From contig CM034543.1 in assembly GCA_020002185.1 (NCBI GenBank), forward strand, positions 6,402,656-6,466,655: a stretch of 64,000 nucleotides of DNA, written 5' to 3'. Source of the stretch: Paraescarpia echinospica (taxonomy: Eukaryota; Annelida; Polychaeta; Sabellida; Siboglinidae). Under the pieces are notes generated by a model. That model saw nothing but the letters and a program-made list of their open reading frames with translations, did not search any database and was not told the origin of the DNA. Position 1 is the stretch's first letter; every line of letters starts with the position of its first letter. Position numbers and translations under genes: made by a program. Positions 19,779 to 31,169 of this stretch are shown piece after piece.

Positions 19779-22768
19779 GTAAGTCTCCTATTATCTACAG
19801 ACTAGCACGGTATGTCTCTTTATTCTTTTGTTATCTAGAGATTGACCCGGTATGTCTCTCATCCTTGTGTTATCTAGAGACTGGCACGGTATGTCTCTCA
19901 TCCTTGTGTTATCTAGAGACTGACACGGTATGTCTCTCATACGTGTATTATCTAGAGACTGACTCGGTATGTCTCTCATACTTGTATTATCTAGAGACTG
20001 ACGCGGTATGTCTCTCATCCTTGTGTTATCTAGAGACTGACACGGTGTATCTCTCAAACTTGTATTATCTAGAGACTGACATGGTACGTCTCTCAAACTT
20101 GTATTATCTAGAGACTGACACGGTATGTCTCTCATCCTTGTGTTATCTAGAGACTGGTACGGTATGTCTCTCATCCTTGTATTATCTAGAGACTGACACG
20201 GTATGTCTCTCATACGTGTATTATCTAGAGACTGACTCGGTATGTCTCTCATACTTGTATTATCTAGAGACTGACACGGTATGTCTCTCATCCTTGTGTT
20301 ATCTAGAGACTGGTACGGTATGTCTCTCATCCTTGTGTTATCTAGAGACTGACACGGTATGTCTCTCATACGTGTATTATCTAGAGACTGACTCGGTATG
20401 TCTCTCATCCTTGTGTTATCTAGAGACTGACGCGGTATGTCTCTCATACTTGTTTTATCTAGAGACTGACGCGGTATGTCTCTCATCCTTGTGTTATCTA
20501 GAGACTGGTACGGTACGTCGCTCATCCTTGTGTTATCTAGAGACTGACATGGTACTTCTCTCAAACTTGTATTATCTAGAGACTGACACGGTATGTCTCT
20601 CATACGTGTATTATCTAGAGACTGACACGGTATGTCTCTCATACTTGTGTTATCTAGAGACTGACACGGTACGTCGCTCATCCTTGTGTTATCTAGAGAC
20701 TGACATGGTACTTCTCTCAAACTTGTATTATCTAGAGACTGACTCGGTATGTCTCTCATCCTTGTGTTATCTAGAGACTGATGCGGTATGTCTCTCATAC
20801 TTGTGTTATCTAGAGACTGACATGGTACTTCTCTCAAACTTGTATTATCTAGAGACTGACTCGGTATGTCTCTCATACTTGTGTTATCTAGAGACTGACA
20901 CGGTATGTCTCTCATCCTTGTGTTATCTAGAGACTGACATGGTACTTCTCTCAAACTTGTATTATCTAGAGACTGACTCGGTATGTCTCTCATCTTTGTG
21001 TTATCTAGAGACTGACGCGGCACGTCTCTCATTCTTGTATTATCTAAAGACTGACACGGTACGTCTCTCATACTTGTGTTATCTAGAGACTGACACGGTA
21101 TGTCTCTCATACTTGTATTATCTAAAGACTGACATGGTACGTCGCTCATCCTTGTGTTATCTAGAGACTGACACAGTACGTCTCTCATACTTGTATTATC
21201 TAAAGACTGACACGGTATGTCTCTCATACTTGTATTATCTAAAGACTGACACGGTATGTCTCTCATACTTGTGTTATCTAGAGACTGACACAGCATGTCT
21301 CTCATCCTTGTGTTATCTAGAGACTGACACAGTATGTCTCTCATCCTTATGTTAGCTAGAGACTGACACAGCATGTCTCTCATCCTTGTGTTATCTAGAG
21401 ACTGACACGGTACGTCTCTCATCCTTGTGTTATCTAGATACTGACACGGTATGTCTCTCATCCTTGTGTTATCTAGAGACTGACACGGTATGTCTCTCAT
21501 ACGTGTATTATCTAGAGACTGACTCGGTATGTCTCTCATACTTGTATTTTCTAGAGACTGACGCGGTATGTCTCATCCTTGTGTTATCTAGAGACTGACA
21601 CAGTATGTCTCTCATCCTTATGTTAGCTAGAGACTGACACAGCATGTCTCATTCTTGTGTTATCTCGAGACTGACACGGTATATCTCTCATCCTTGTGTT
21701 ATCTAGAGACTGACACAGTATGTCTCTCATCCTTATGTTAGCTAGAGACTGACACGGTATGTCTCTCATCCTTGTGTTATCTAGAGACTGACACAGTATG
21801 TCTCTCATCCTTATGTTAGCTAGAGACTGACACAGCATGTCTCTCATCCTTGTGTTATCTAGAGACTGACACGGTATATCTCTCATCCTTGTGTTATCTA
21901 GAGACTTACACGGTATGTCTCTCATCCTTATGTTAGCTAGAGACTGACACAGTATGTCTCTCATCCTTGTGTTATCTAGAGACTGACACAGTATATCTCT
22001 CATCCTTGTGTTATCTAGAGACTGACACAGTATATCTCTCATCCTTTTGTTATCTAGAGACTGACACAGTGTCTCTCATACTTGTATTATCTAGAGACTG
22101 ACACAGCATGTCTCTCATCCTTGTGTTATCTAGAGACTGACACAGTATGTCTCTCATCCTTATGTTAGCTAGAGACTGACACAGCATGTCTCTCATTCTT
22201 GTGTTATCTCGAGACTGACACAGTATATCTCTCATCCTTGTGTTATCTAGAGACTGACACGGTACATCTCTCATCCTTGTGTTATCTAGAGACTGACACG
22301 GTATGTCTCTCATCCTTGTGTTATCTAGAGACTGACACAGTATGTCTCTCATCCTTATGTTAGCTAGAGACTGTCACAGCATGTCTCTCATCCTTGTGTT
22401 ATCTAGAGACTGACACGGTATGTCTCTCATTCTTGTGTTATCTAGAGACTGACACAGTATATCTCTCATCCTTGTGTTATCTAGAGACTGACACAGTATG
22501 TCTCTCATCCTTATGTTAGCTAGAGACTGACACGGTATGTCTCTCATCCTTGTGTTATCTAGAGACTGACACAGTATGTCTCTCATCCTTATGTTAGCTA
22601 GAGACTGTCACAGCATGTCTCTCATCCTTGTGTTATCTAGAGACTGACTCGGTATGTCTCTCATCCTTGTGTTATCTAGAGACTGACATGGTATGTCTCT
22701 CATCCTTGTGTTATCTAAAGACTGACATGGTATGTCTCTCATCCTTATGTTAACTAGAGACTGCCATG
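19761..22768 (+). repeat. 39 bp minisatellite made of the UCHL3 exon 5 donor, about 76 copies
   Basis: The consensus is TTATCTAGAGACTGACACG|GTATGTCTCTCATCCTTGTG. The founding unit is the exon end TATCTGGAGACTGACACG with donor GTAAGTCTC. Nearly every copy keeps ACACGGTATGT or a close variant, so dozens of potential 5' splice sites follow the real one. Since 39 is a multiple of 3, both strands stay open for hundreds of codons (for example 19865-21355 plus and 21539-19791 minus). The plus-strand phase even re-encodes the exon residues YLETDT in each unit. Those ORFs are repeat by-products, not genes. The first downstream units are irregular (31 and 40 bp), and read-through from the exon hits TAG within nine codons. 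Confidence 0.97.
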
Positions 22769-24167
22769 GTATTTCATAGTTTGTCTGTGTTTATTTACCA
22801 AGTATCCAAGTGAGGGTTTGTGCTGGGAAGAGCAGACTCGGGAATTCGGCAGTCGGGTGGGAAAAGCTGACGTAGTAGCTAAAGTGTTAAGAATGATGCC
22901 AACACGCCTGTCCTGAGGTGAATGGGGTAGCAGTTCTGGGCTTAGTTTCAAGTAGTTTCAGTTAAATTATAATAAATTGTTCCTTACTTCAACTTTTGTT
23001 GTTGCTTAAAGAGAGAGACCAAAGTCAACAGTGCGGGCCTGTACTCCTAAAAGAGCTAACACAAACTAACAGTTTGCAACTACAGTCGACAATACCACGC
23101 CTGTGTTTAACGCAGAATTTTTTATCAAAGTCCGAGATTCTGGTGAAATCTCACAGTTCCCGATCGCTGACATATTGATGCATGCCCCCGATGCTTAAAC
23201 AATAAGCACCTAGAGTTTCTCTGACCATGACGCTGCGGTGACGCGTCAAATGCCCATGTTTCCTTAACATGTATATGAATAAGCCAGCCAATGTTGGTTT
23301 CTCGTGTTCCCTTTGATTCAGAGTTACATCTATAACAATTGTTATAATGCCATAGAATGCACCGTGCGCACACGTAACATTGTTAGTAATTACAGCGCCA
23401 AAACAAATTCAGCGACACAAACTGGAGTAATATTCTAAGAGTAGGCATTAATGTCATCGTGCTTTCTGTCACAATGGCGCTGTCTCCGCAATTTAACCCT
23501 GCTTGTTGTAAACGTCTCGATGCACAAATCTCGGACAACAACCAGGACAGGATTCAAGTCCTGCTAGTTCATAGATCAACAAGCACTGTTTCTATTCAAT
23601 TTAAAGGACAACAAAAGGCAACTATTTGGTATTATGCACCTAAAAGAATTAATAAAAACTAACCGTCAGCAACTACAATCAAGAACATTATGTTGGCAGT
23701 TTACTAGAATAACCTTGTTGAAGTCACATCATTTCGAAATCTTTGAATAGCATTGAATTCCATTAGTTAAAAATCAAGACCTTGATAGCCTGGAATTTTC
23801 TAAATGGCATGGAAAAGCCTGGAAGTTTTCAGAAATAAATTGGGAACCGGTAATGTAATTCTCCCCCTATGGAAACTGTGAATGGCAAACCACTCACCAG
23901 AGGGTGCCACTGTAGGAATAATTTATCAAAATACTGGAATGGTAGTTTATAACTGCATCCTTTGGTTTGTTCCATGTGTGTATTAGTATGTCAGAACTGA
24001 ACTAAAAATGTATGTCTTGTGTAATTGTCTTGCTCAGTAGTCGGTTTTAGCATGGATTTTTGTAATGGAAGCATGGAAATGGAATGAAATTTTATAGGTG
24101 CTCAAATATACCGTGAACAAGCAGACATGAAAAGATGTTAATCTGCAGTTGTGTCTTGTGTTGCCAG
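22769..24167 (+). other. Remainder of UCHL3 intron 5
   Basis: This is non-coding intron with mixed composition and short ORFs of under 85 codons. I see no recognisable gene, RNA or transposon in it. Confidence 0.6.
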
Positions 24168-24215
24168 GCCTTCAGTGAAGCCCATGAGTCCAGTGCACAG
24201 GAGGGGCAGACTGAG
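24168..24215 (+). CDS. UCHL3: UCHL3 coding exon 6
   Basis: This 48 nt exon (16 codons) is phase 0 at both ends. The acceptor is GTGTTGCCAG|GCC and the donor ACTGAG|GTTAGT. It encodes AFSEAHESSAQEGQTE, matching human AIRVTHETSAHEGQTE. It forms part of the flexible crossover loop that covers the active site in this family. There is no splice-site array at either border. Confidence 0.95.
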
Positions 24216-25084
24216 GTTAGTACATACCCATTCGCCAGGTGGCACCACTGTACTTCTCTTTGTTGTAGCAGTGCTTGCTGTAATTGCTGCTGGAGCTGCT
24301 AGGTGGCGTAACTGCATTGTCATTCCATGGCAAATTATCATCAAGGTAGTTCAGTGTAAATGGCGTAAGACCACATTAAGTGCCCTTGAACATAGCGTTT
24401 TGGTGTGATGCGTGAATTTGTTCGAGCACTTACACGAGACGTGTTGGTCCCATAAATACTAAATGTACTACTGCATTAGATCTTTCAGGAGGTAGCAATA
24501 AATATACGCTAGTCGCTCACATATTTGCAGTTGCTATTTTGCAGAACACATCATTATTTAAAAATCCATCACCAGAGTGGGACAAAATTGAGGGGTATTA
24601 GGTTTGGATGGATTTTTCTGAAAAACGAGGCATGATAATTTCACAAATTTTCCACAGCACTTGTATCAATGGAGGTTAAATATGGTGTGAAATTTTCTAG
24701 AAGATTGTTAAAGAAACTTTGCAGGAAATGAAGAATGCGTTATAATGGCCGCCTGTGTAAAATCTAATGTCATCTTACACCAAATTGGAAAATAAACGTG
24801 TGTTGTGTAGTCTGGTTAAACCACACACATAATAGATGAAATGGTGTTTTTTTGACAAAAATTATTTCTAAATGGTTTTCATACGTTCACTTTTATAACA
24901 ACACTTTTATAACCTCTAAAACACTTTTAATCATGGATCAAGCATATCGATATCAAGTAATCAAATCCATTATGCAATCTTTGATGGCCATTTTCTCAAC
25001 AACAAAAATTTCTAAATTGTCTGCGTTTTGAAAAATGGTATCTGGGAGTAATTATGCTATCCAAATAGGTTTTGAATGTTGCAT

Positions 25085-25295
25085 TCAGCTGACTCTGCCC
25101 TGCTTTCTTGTCATGTCACTTTGCATGAAAACTAGACACAAAGCCCACCTCTGATACTGATTCATACAGCTGAGTGAACTTGAGCAATGTGAATTAAACA
25201 AAGGTTCCAATAAGCAGCTGGAGAATTACAACCCACAATCTCTTGATTGAGAGAGCGATGTTGTGAGACTCTACCCACTGTGCCACCGAGCAACA
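25085..25295 (-). mobile_element. tRNA-derived SINE-like element
   Basis: On the minus strand a tRNA-like head spans about 25292-25219, with an A-box-like TGGCACAGTGGGTAGAGT and a B-box-like GTGGGTTGTAATTC. It is followed by a body (TTTAATTCACATTGCTCAAG, then CAGCTG) of the kind seen in tRNA-headed SINEs. No RNA polymerase III terminator or exact target duplication was pinned down. It lies in UCHL3 intron 6. Confidence 0.55.
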
Positions 25296-26097
25296 CAAAT
25301 AGCAGACAGTAGATTTGTTTAATGTGTTATTCTATAGATATCAAATGCAGACTTAACAAGATGAGTTTTAAAAGGAGGCAAATCTGTTCCTAGTTTTTCG
25401 TTTGTTAAGTAATGTGTTCTTCCTGAGAAATTGTGTTTAGTAAGCCCTTAACAACTTTTGCTGTTTGGAAAATACGAGACCCCCGGACCATGTTCAAACG
25501 GTAAACAAAACATCCGGTTTCAAAACAAGCTTCATTGGCAATACGGCCAAGTCAGGCTGAGTCAGCTGCTATACCCTTTGATGTTCAACAATTTCCCACA
25601 TACATCACAACAGACTCCCTCTTATAAATTACTATGCTGGCTAATTCCAGATAGATGAATAGAAAGCTTGTGTTTAACATGGGAGACTGTCAGGTAGATC
25701 ATTCAATGGGCTCATTCCAATCACAGAAACAGAACCAATCACTCTACTCCAAACCTGTAGCTGTGACGGTCACTGATCACGATAGATCATTAATTTATGG
25801 AGAATGCGATGCTGGCAGCCTGCACGGTGAAACACATTGCCGGTAAACACAGACACGACATTGCATTGCCTGGAAGTGAGATGTTTGTCCGATCCAAGTT
25901 TCGGTAACTTTGTGAGCTCCTTCCAAGAAATGGTGCCGTGTTTACCTTCCACAGCAAAGGCAGAAAGTCGGAAGCTGAACATTGCATATTGGTGCCGTGC
26001 ATTATGACTGATTGATTTGGCCGAAACCATTTTGAATTGGCAGCCACCGATTCAAAGTTTTTAGTTTTTAATAATAATTACCCACAATTCTGTCGGT

Positions 26098-26206
26098 AAT
26101 TTAACAAGATTGCCATCCAGAAAATTAACTCAATGGCAGGTGGACATGGAAGCCTTTTGACTTATCAAGAGTCCAACACTTTTTATCTATGTGTATCCCA
26201 CTTTTT
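26098..26206 (-). mobile_element. CR1 LINE 3' end fragment
   Basis: About 110 bp match the 3' end of the CR1 copies elsewhere in the window (ATTTAACAAGATTGCCATCC on the plus strand), with scattered substitutions. No coding sequence remains. Confidence 0.85.
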
Positions 26207-28490
26207 AGTCCTATGGCCGAAGGTCCAAGGGACTATTGCCATCACTCTGCGTCCACCGTCCGCCGTTAGCTGCCGTATCTCAGAAACTGTTCAGCAACTT
26301 TTTCTCTAATTTTGTATAGACATCTTAGGGCACTGCCACTATGCACAAGAAATCTGTATTTGATTGAATCATTTTAAGGGCTCCCTAGGGCCTTCAAGGA
26401 CCCCAAAACTGGTAAAAATGTAACATTTTACCTATTTTTTCAAAAAACTGTTCAGCAACTTTTTTCTAATTTTGCATAGATGTATCTTAGGGTGCTGCCA
26501 CTATATACAAGACATCTGTAGTTGATTGAATCATTCTAAGGGCACCTAAGCGGTCCCCAAAGTGCAAAAGTTTTACATTATCTAATGATGTGGTTTTGAG
26601 AAGGGCCCTTGAGACCACCCCAACAGTAGATTTTGTTTATTGTGTCAGAAAGCCAGCAGCATGACTAAACTCTGCAGCCTAGTGCTATTGTTCCATTGAG
26701 ACCATGACTAATCTTTAATTGGTCACAGGGCCCAGGCAGAGTAGACACACTTGACCCCTGTTAGACTGAACAGTTGCCTAAAACTGTTAAACTGTATCTT
26801 CAAAACTATTTATTTTCTATAATTGCAAGTTGTGTTTATTTTGATGTTCATTTAATTATTATAAAATGGTGTGGCTATGGTGTCTATTTGTTAAAGATGT
26901 ATTGTCTGTAGAAACCTGTAGGTGACAAACATAGAAAATTAATATTCAGTCACCTGTAGGTGACAAACATAGAAAATTAATATTCTGGACAACTATAGAG
27001 TGAAATATCCTACACTTTATTGATATCAAATGCATTCTACTATTCTGTTTACGCTTGCCATGCCTTGTGTAGACATGATACTATATAAATCAATCGTATC
27101 AATATAGACTAATAATTACAGATTCACAATATAGTTGACACCTGAAACAACCAAATGTCAACCATTAGAAGAGTTGACATAGTTCCGCTATACACAAGCA
27201 AGAAATCTGTATTTGATTGAATCATTCTAGTGTCATCAGCATATAGTAGAACATACATTTTCTACATCATCATCACTAAGGTTGTTGTAAATTTCACCAG
27301 CTGCCATGTCAAGTCTGTTATAATTGTGACTAACAGTGTTCAAAATGATTCAGGTAAATAGCAAATAACAAAGGACACAAGTTTTCTCCTTGCCATACCT
27401 ATACATCACATGAGAAGAAGGCTGACACAGCCTGGCCCTGATTTATACATGATTTAGCATTTTTGTACATGTTGTATACAACTTTCAACACAATACCATT
27501 AATACCGCATGAAATTATCTTAGACCACAGTGAGGACCGGTCTACTAAATCAAATGTTTTCGATGAAGGCGCAGTAAAGCCTTTTGCGTCGAGACAAATA
27601 CAATTCAATCAATACCCCTATCTGAACACTGCCTGTTCTTCACCTATTACATTCGCTTTGTTTAGGTATGTGGTCAGTCTGGTGTTCTTAACAATCACTC
27701 GGGATTAATGAACATTTGTGCAGAATGTCACCCACTTGGCAGGTTTAATTGATCTATTCAGCAATGAGGACACTGCTTAGGCCTCACTCTGGACACTGTC
27801 ACTCACAGTGTTGTGTATTGTCTTAGTTGGTGCATTGAGCTAATCTACTTGACCATGAATCAGTGGTGGCTCTGGTTGTGTATTACATCCAGCTGTGGAG
27901 CTAAGATTCTCTGCCTGCTATTGTTTGATGGAAACTGTGACTAATCTGTAATTGGTCACTGGCAGTAGCTTGTGTCAACAGACAGCATTAAGCCACTAGA
28001 CCCCTGTTAAACTGGACAGTTGCCTGTAGGTTTTAAACTGTGTCAGACAGTGAGTCTACCTTTTGCTCTCAAATAATCTGTCCTCTTAGTTTTACACATA
28101 AAGACATAATCGGGCATACCTTGATAAGTCTTTGTAGCAGCACATTTGTACTTCCAGTGTATCATTGCAACATAACATACATATTACATACTGTGTGCCA
28201 CATTTGAATGTTGTGCATGTAATATTTCCATGCAATCCATTTGCATATATAATGTAAAACTTCAACAGCCGTTTTCTTAATTTTCACTTTTTGAACCCTA
28301 CCATGTTCAATGCTCCATAACTTTGCCAATTTTTGAAGCCGTCATCATTTTTGAAACCGTGTAAAGCACCCTACCAAACCTTTACAAGGATGTAAGAAAA
28401 CAATGTTAACATTTTTCCGACTTATCACTCATTTGGTCAGCTGTGGTCACATATAGACGTATTAGTCCAAAGGACTTCAGGGCCACTTGG
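26207..28490. repeat. Composite ancient repeat block
   Basis: The block begins TAGTCCTATGGCCGAAGG and ends near TAGTCCAAAGGACTTCAGGG; both ends have small AGTCC/GGACT palindromes. It holds internal direct duplications: about 100 bp at 26285-26385 and 26450-26545, a 33 bp tandem pair at 26914-26984, and about 80 bp at 26717-26795 and 27945-28045. It also encloses a reverse transcriptase remnant. I cannot name the family. Confidence 0.5.
27200..27608 (-). pseudogene. Reverse transcriptase fragment of a second LINE type
   Basis: On the minus strand a readable run includes KTFDLVDRSSLWSKIISCGI and VVYNMYKNAKSCI, then after frame changes RQGENL, PLLFAIYLN and YADDT-like sequence near 27230. That is the order of palm motifs of a non-LTR reverse transcriptase different from the CR1 copies here. 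It is short and frameshifted, so it is a relic. Confidence 0.7.
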
Positions 28491-28492
28491 CC

Positions 28493-28847
28493 CATTTTTC
28501 AGACCATTTTATAAACCTGTCAAGATCATCTTGTAAATGCTGTCTATCTCCATCAAGTTTAATCCTTCTAAAAAAATTTGTATCATCTGCAAATTTCAAC
28601 ACCTTGCTTGTTATATCATCCCACTACCCCACTCAAAACTGATTTCCAGTTAGAAGCCTCCCCATTAACAACTACCCGTTGTCTTCTGTCAATCAGCCAT
28701 TTTTCTATCCAGTTAATTATACCATTTCCTATGCCATGGGCCTTTAGTTTAAGCAGTAATCTTTGATGTGGCACTTTGTTGAAAGCTTTCTGAAAATCTA
28801 AGTAGACAATATCTACTGGTGATCCCTCGTCTACCCATTCAGTGGGT
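28493..28847 (-). mobile_element. CR1 LINE internal fragment with deletion
   Basis: This matches the reverse transcriptase core of the CR1 copy at 1328-4284 (plus-strand TTCAGACCATTTTATAAACC through CTACTGGTGATCCCTCG). About 60 bp covering the region after the PQGS motif are missing near 28620. Both ends are truncated. Confidence 0.88.
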
Positions 28848-28992
28848 AATGTTTCCTGTTTGGCTGCTGATCCGCAGTTGTAAATACAGTTAATATTTGG
28901 TCTGTTTTAAGTTTTTGTTTGCTGGATATGTCCACAACCTACCAGTATTGTGAAATGATTAATGTGACCTCCCTAGTCATGAGCCCTCCATC

Positions 28993-29017
28993 GGGGTGGG
29001 GGGGGTGGGGGGGGTGC
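28993..29017 (+). repeat. G-rich tract with quadruplex potential
   Basis: GGGGTGGGGGGGGTGGGGGG-type sequence has at least four runs of three or more G separated by single T. It could form a G-quadruplex on this strand. It lies in UCHL3 intron 6. Confidence 0.7.
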
Positions 29018-29595
29018 AAAGTCTGGCCTTGTGTTAATGTTGACACGTGAGGTCGCAATGACATTTCTGTTATGTTGATGCCAGTTGAAGCGTGACTAAG
29101 TGTGTCACAGTATTTATGTATCAACAAATTGTTGATATATGACTGAGGATTAAGTGCAGATGTCATATGTACATAATTATTGTTGCGTGAACACAGAATG
29201 TTTTCCATGGGATACAAGCAGTACATTTATTGCTAATTCCATGATTGATAAACTAAAAAGAATGAACCTATTAAGTTCTTGTCATTAGTAGAGTAGACGG
29301 ACATTAATGCAGTATCAGCAGTATCAGCAGTGTGTTGACATATCAACTGAGATGTTGATGTATTTATTGACCATTAATAAATATAATGTACTCAAAGCAG
29401 AAAGCATGGAAAAACCCAGTGATGTTGATGACTGAGTCCACTGGAGTCATTCTTTTGTGAATCACAGCAGTAGGGTGACATTTACCGACATGTACATGCA
29501 TATGACAGCACGCAAAGACACATGGCACTGAAAGGGTGCAGCATTTACAGATCAGTGGGGTGAACAGAAGCGTAAATATAATGGGATTGGATGTA

Positions 29596-30037
29596 ACCCC
29601 TCATGGACTTCACCCCTCATGGACAAAACCCCTCACTGACAAAACCCTTCACGAACATTTAGCCCCTCACGGACATTTAGCCCCTCATGGACATTTAGCC
29701 CCTCACGGACATTTAGTCCTTCACTGACATTTAGCCCCTCACGGACATTTAGCCCCTCACGGACATTTAGCCCCTCACGGACAGTTAGCACCTCACGGAC
29801 ATAACCCCTCATGGACATAATTCCTCATGGACATAATTCCTCATGGACAAAACTCCCCATGAACAAAACTCCTCATGGACAAACCCCTCATGGACAAAAC
29901 CCCTAGTGGACAAAACCTCTCATGGATATAACCCCCTCATGGCCAAAACTCCTCACTGACAAAACCCCTCACGGACATAATTCCTCATGGACATAACCCC
30001 TCATGGACAAAACCTCTCACTAACAAAACCCCACATG
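29596..30037. repeat. 16-18 bp minisatellite, part 1
   Basis: The units are CCCCTCATGGACATAA (16 bp) and a longer variant CGGACATTTAGCCCCTCA (18 bp). The array is interrupted at 30038 by a DNA transposon and resumes at 30711. I could not link the unit to any exon border. Confidence 0.9.
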
Positions 30038-30710
30038 AGCTGCATTCACACTTACACTTTAAAACGGTTTAGTTAAAACGTTTTAACTAATCCAGTCAGA
30101 AAACACACGTCTGAACGCGATTTAGCGCTAAAACATTTTAACTAAAACGGTTTGCTAATCCACTTCAGTAGGTAGTTTAGTTAAACCGTTTTAGCTAAAA
30201 CGGTTCAAGTTGCAAGTGTGAACGCAAGCGGATTAGCTAAAACGTTTTAAGCATGTCACAGTCATGCGCATTCGATCTCTCGCCTCGTCGCTTCCTGTCT
30301 ATAACGTAAACATAAACAACATTTTGGCGCAATCATGTCTTCGACTTCGATCGACGCAAAATCTAACGAAACGCAAATGTGACGCGACAATTGGGACGAT
30401 GGGGAAGTTCGGCTGTTACTGGAGTTGTGGGGAGACGATCGGGTGCAGTCCGATTTAGAAGGAAATATAATTATATATCGGTGCATTGCCAATCGTCTGA
30501 ACCGCGACCTTGTTAACAATGACAACTGCATGGCGGTAACGGTATCGCCGGCCATTTTGTTATGCTAGCTTGCGCATGTGCGCATACCAACTTCCTCTTT
30601 AAAATGGTTTAGCTATTGCATGTGTGAACGCTCACAGTTTTTAAACATGAACCGGTTTAACTAAAACGGTTTAGCTAAACCATTTTAATGCTGTAGGTGT
30701 GAATGCAGCT
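30038..30710 (+). mobile_element. PIF/Harbinger-like non-autonomous element with SANT/Myb-like remnant
   Basis: The inverted ends AGCTGCATTCACACTTACA and AGCTGCATTCACACCTACA (the second on the minus strand) bound 673 bp. ATG is repeated on both sides (30035-30037 and 30711-30713), a 3 bp target duplication as in PIF/Harbinger. Removing the element restores a normal minisatellite unit. Inside, plus strand around 30387-30480, one reads NWDDGEVRLLLELWGDD, a trihelix/SANT-like DNA-binding start of the kind encoded by the second gene of Harbinger elements. Subterminal blocks rich in AAACGGTTTAGCTAAACC-type inverted motifs flank it. Confidence 0.75.
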
Positions 30711-31020
30711 ATGGACATAACCCCTCATGAACATAACCCCTTATGGACATAACCCATCACGGACATAACCCATCACGGACATAACCCCTCATGGACATAA
30801 CCCATCACGGACATAACCCCTCATGGACATAACCCATCACGGACATAACCCCTCATGGACATAACCCATCATGGACATAACCCCTCACTGACTTATATCT
30901 GTGACGTTATGTCCATGATAAGTTATGTCCATGAGGGGTTACATCCGTGAAGGGTTTTGCAGGTTTTTTTGTCTGTGAGGTGTCACGTCAATGAGAGGTT
31001 ATATCCATAGAGGTCATGTT
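30711..31020. repeat. 16-18 bp minisatellite, part 2
   Basis: This continues the CCCCTCATGGACATAA array up to about 30895. The last 120 bp carry the same unit in the opposite orientation (TTATGTCCATGAGGGGT), so the array ends in an inverted segment. Confidence 0.88.
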
Positions 31021-31093
31021 TTGGGGGTTCTATCCTACACTCAGATATAATATGTTATAAACAAATGTTTGCAGAATGTGTTGTATGTTTCAG

Positions 31094-31169
31094 GCCCCAG
31101 CCAGAGACAAGAAGGTTGACCTGCACTTTGTGGCCTTCATCCAACATGGGGGCAAACTCTACGAGATGG
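31094..31169 (+). CDS. UCHL3: UCHL3 coding exon 7 with catalytic histidine
   Basis: This 76 nt exon is phase 0 in and phase 1 out. The acceptor is TATGTTTCAG|GCC and the donor GAGATGG|GTAAGA. It encodes KKVDLHFVAFIQHGGKLYEM; the His of DLHF is the general base. The codon for the catalytic Asp is split across this intron (G here, AC in exon 8). Confidence 0.96.

Noticed and set aside
19791..22586. Very long ORFs on both strands (up to 582 codons) of 13-residue repeats
   Set aside because: They exist because the 39 bp donor-derived unit is a multiple of 3; they lie in UCHL3 intron 5 and have no start context, domain or conservation of their own.
24138..24408. ORFs of 68 and 85 codons around UCHL3 exon 6
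   Set aside because: They are in frames other than the exon frame and have no similarity.
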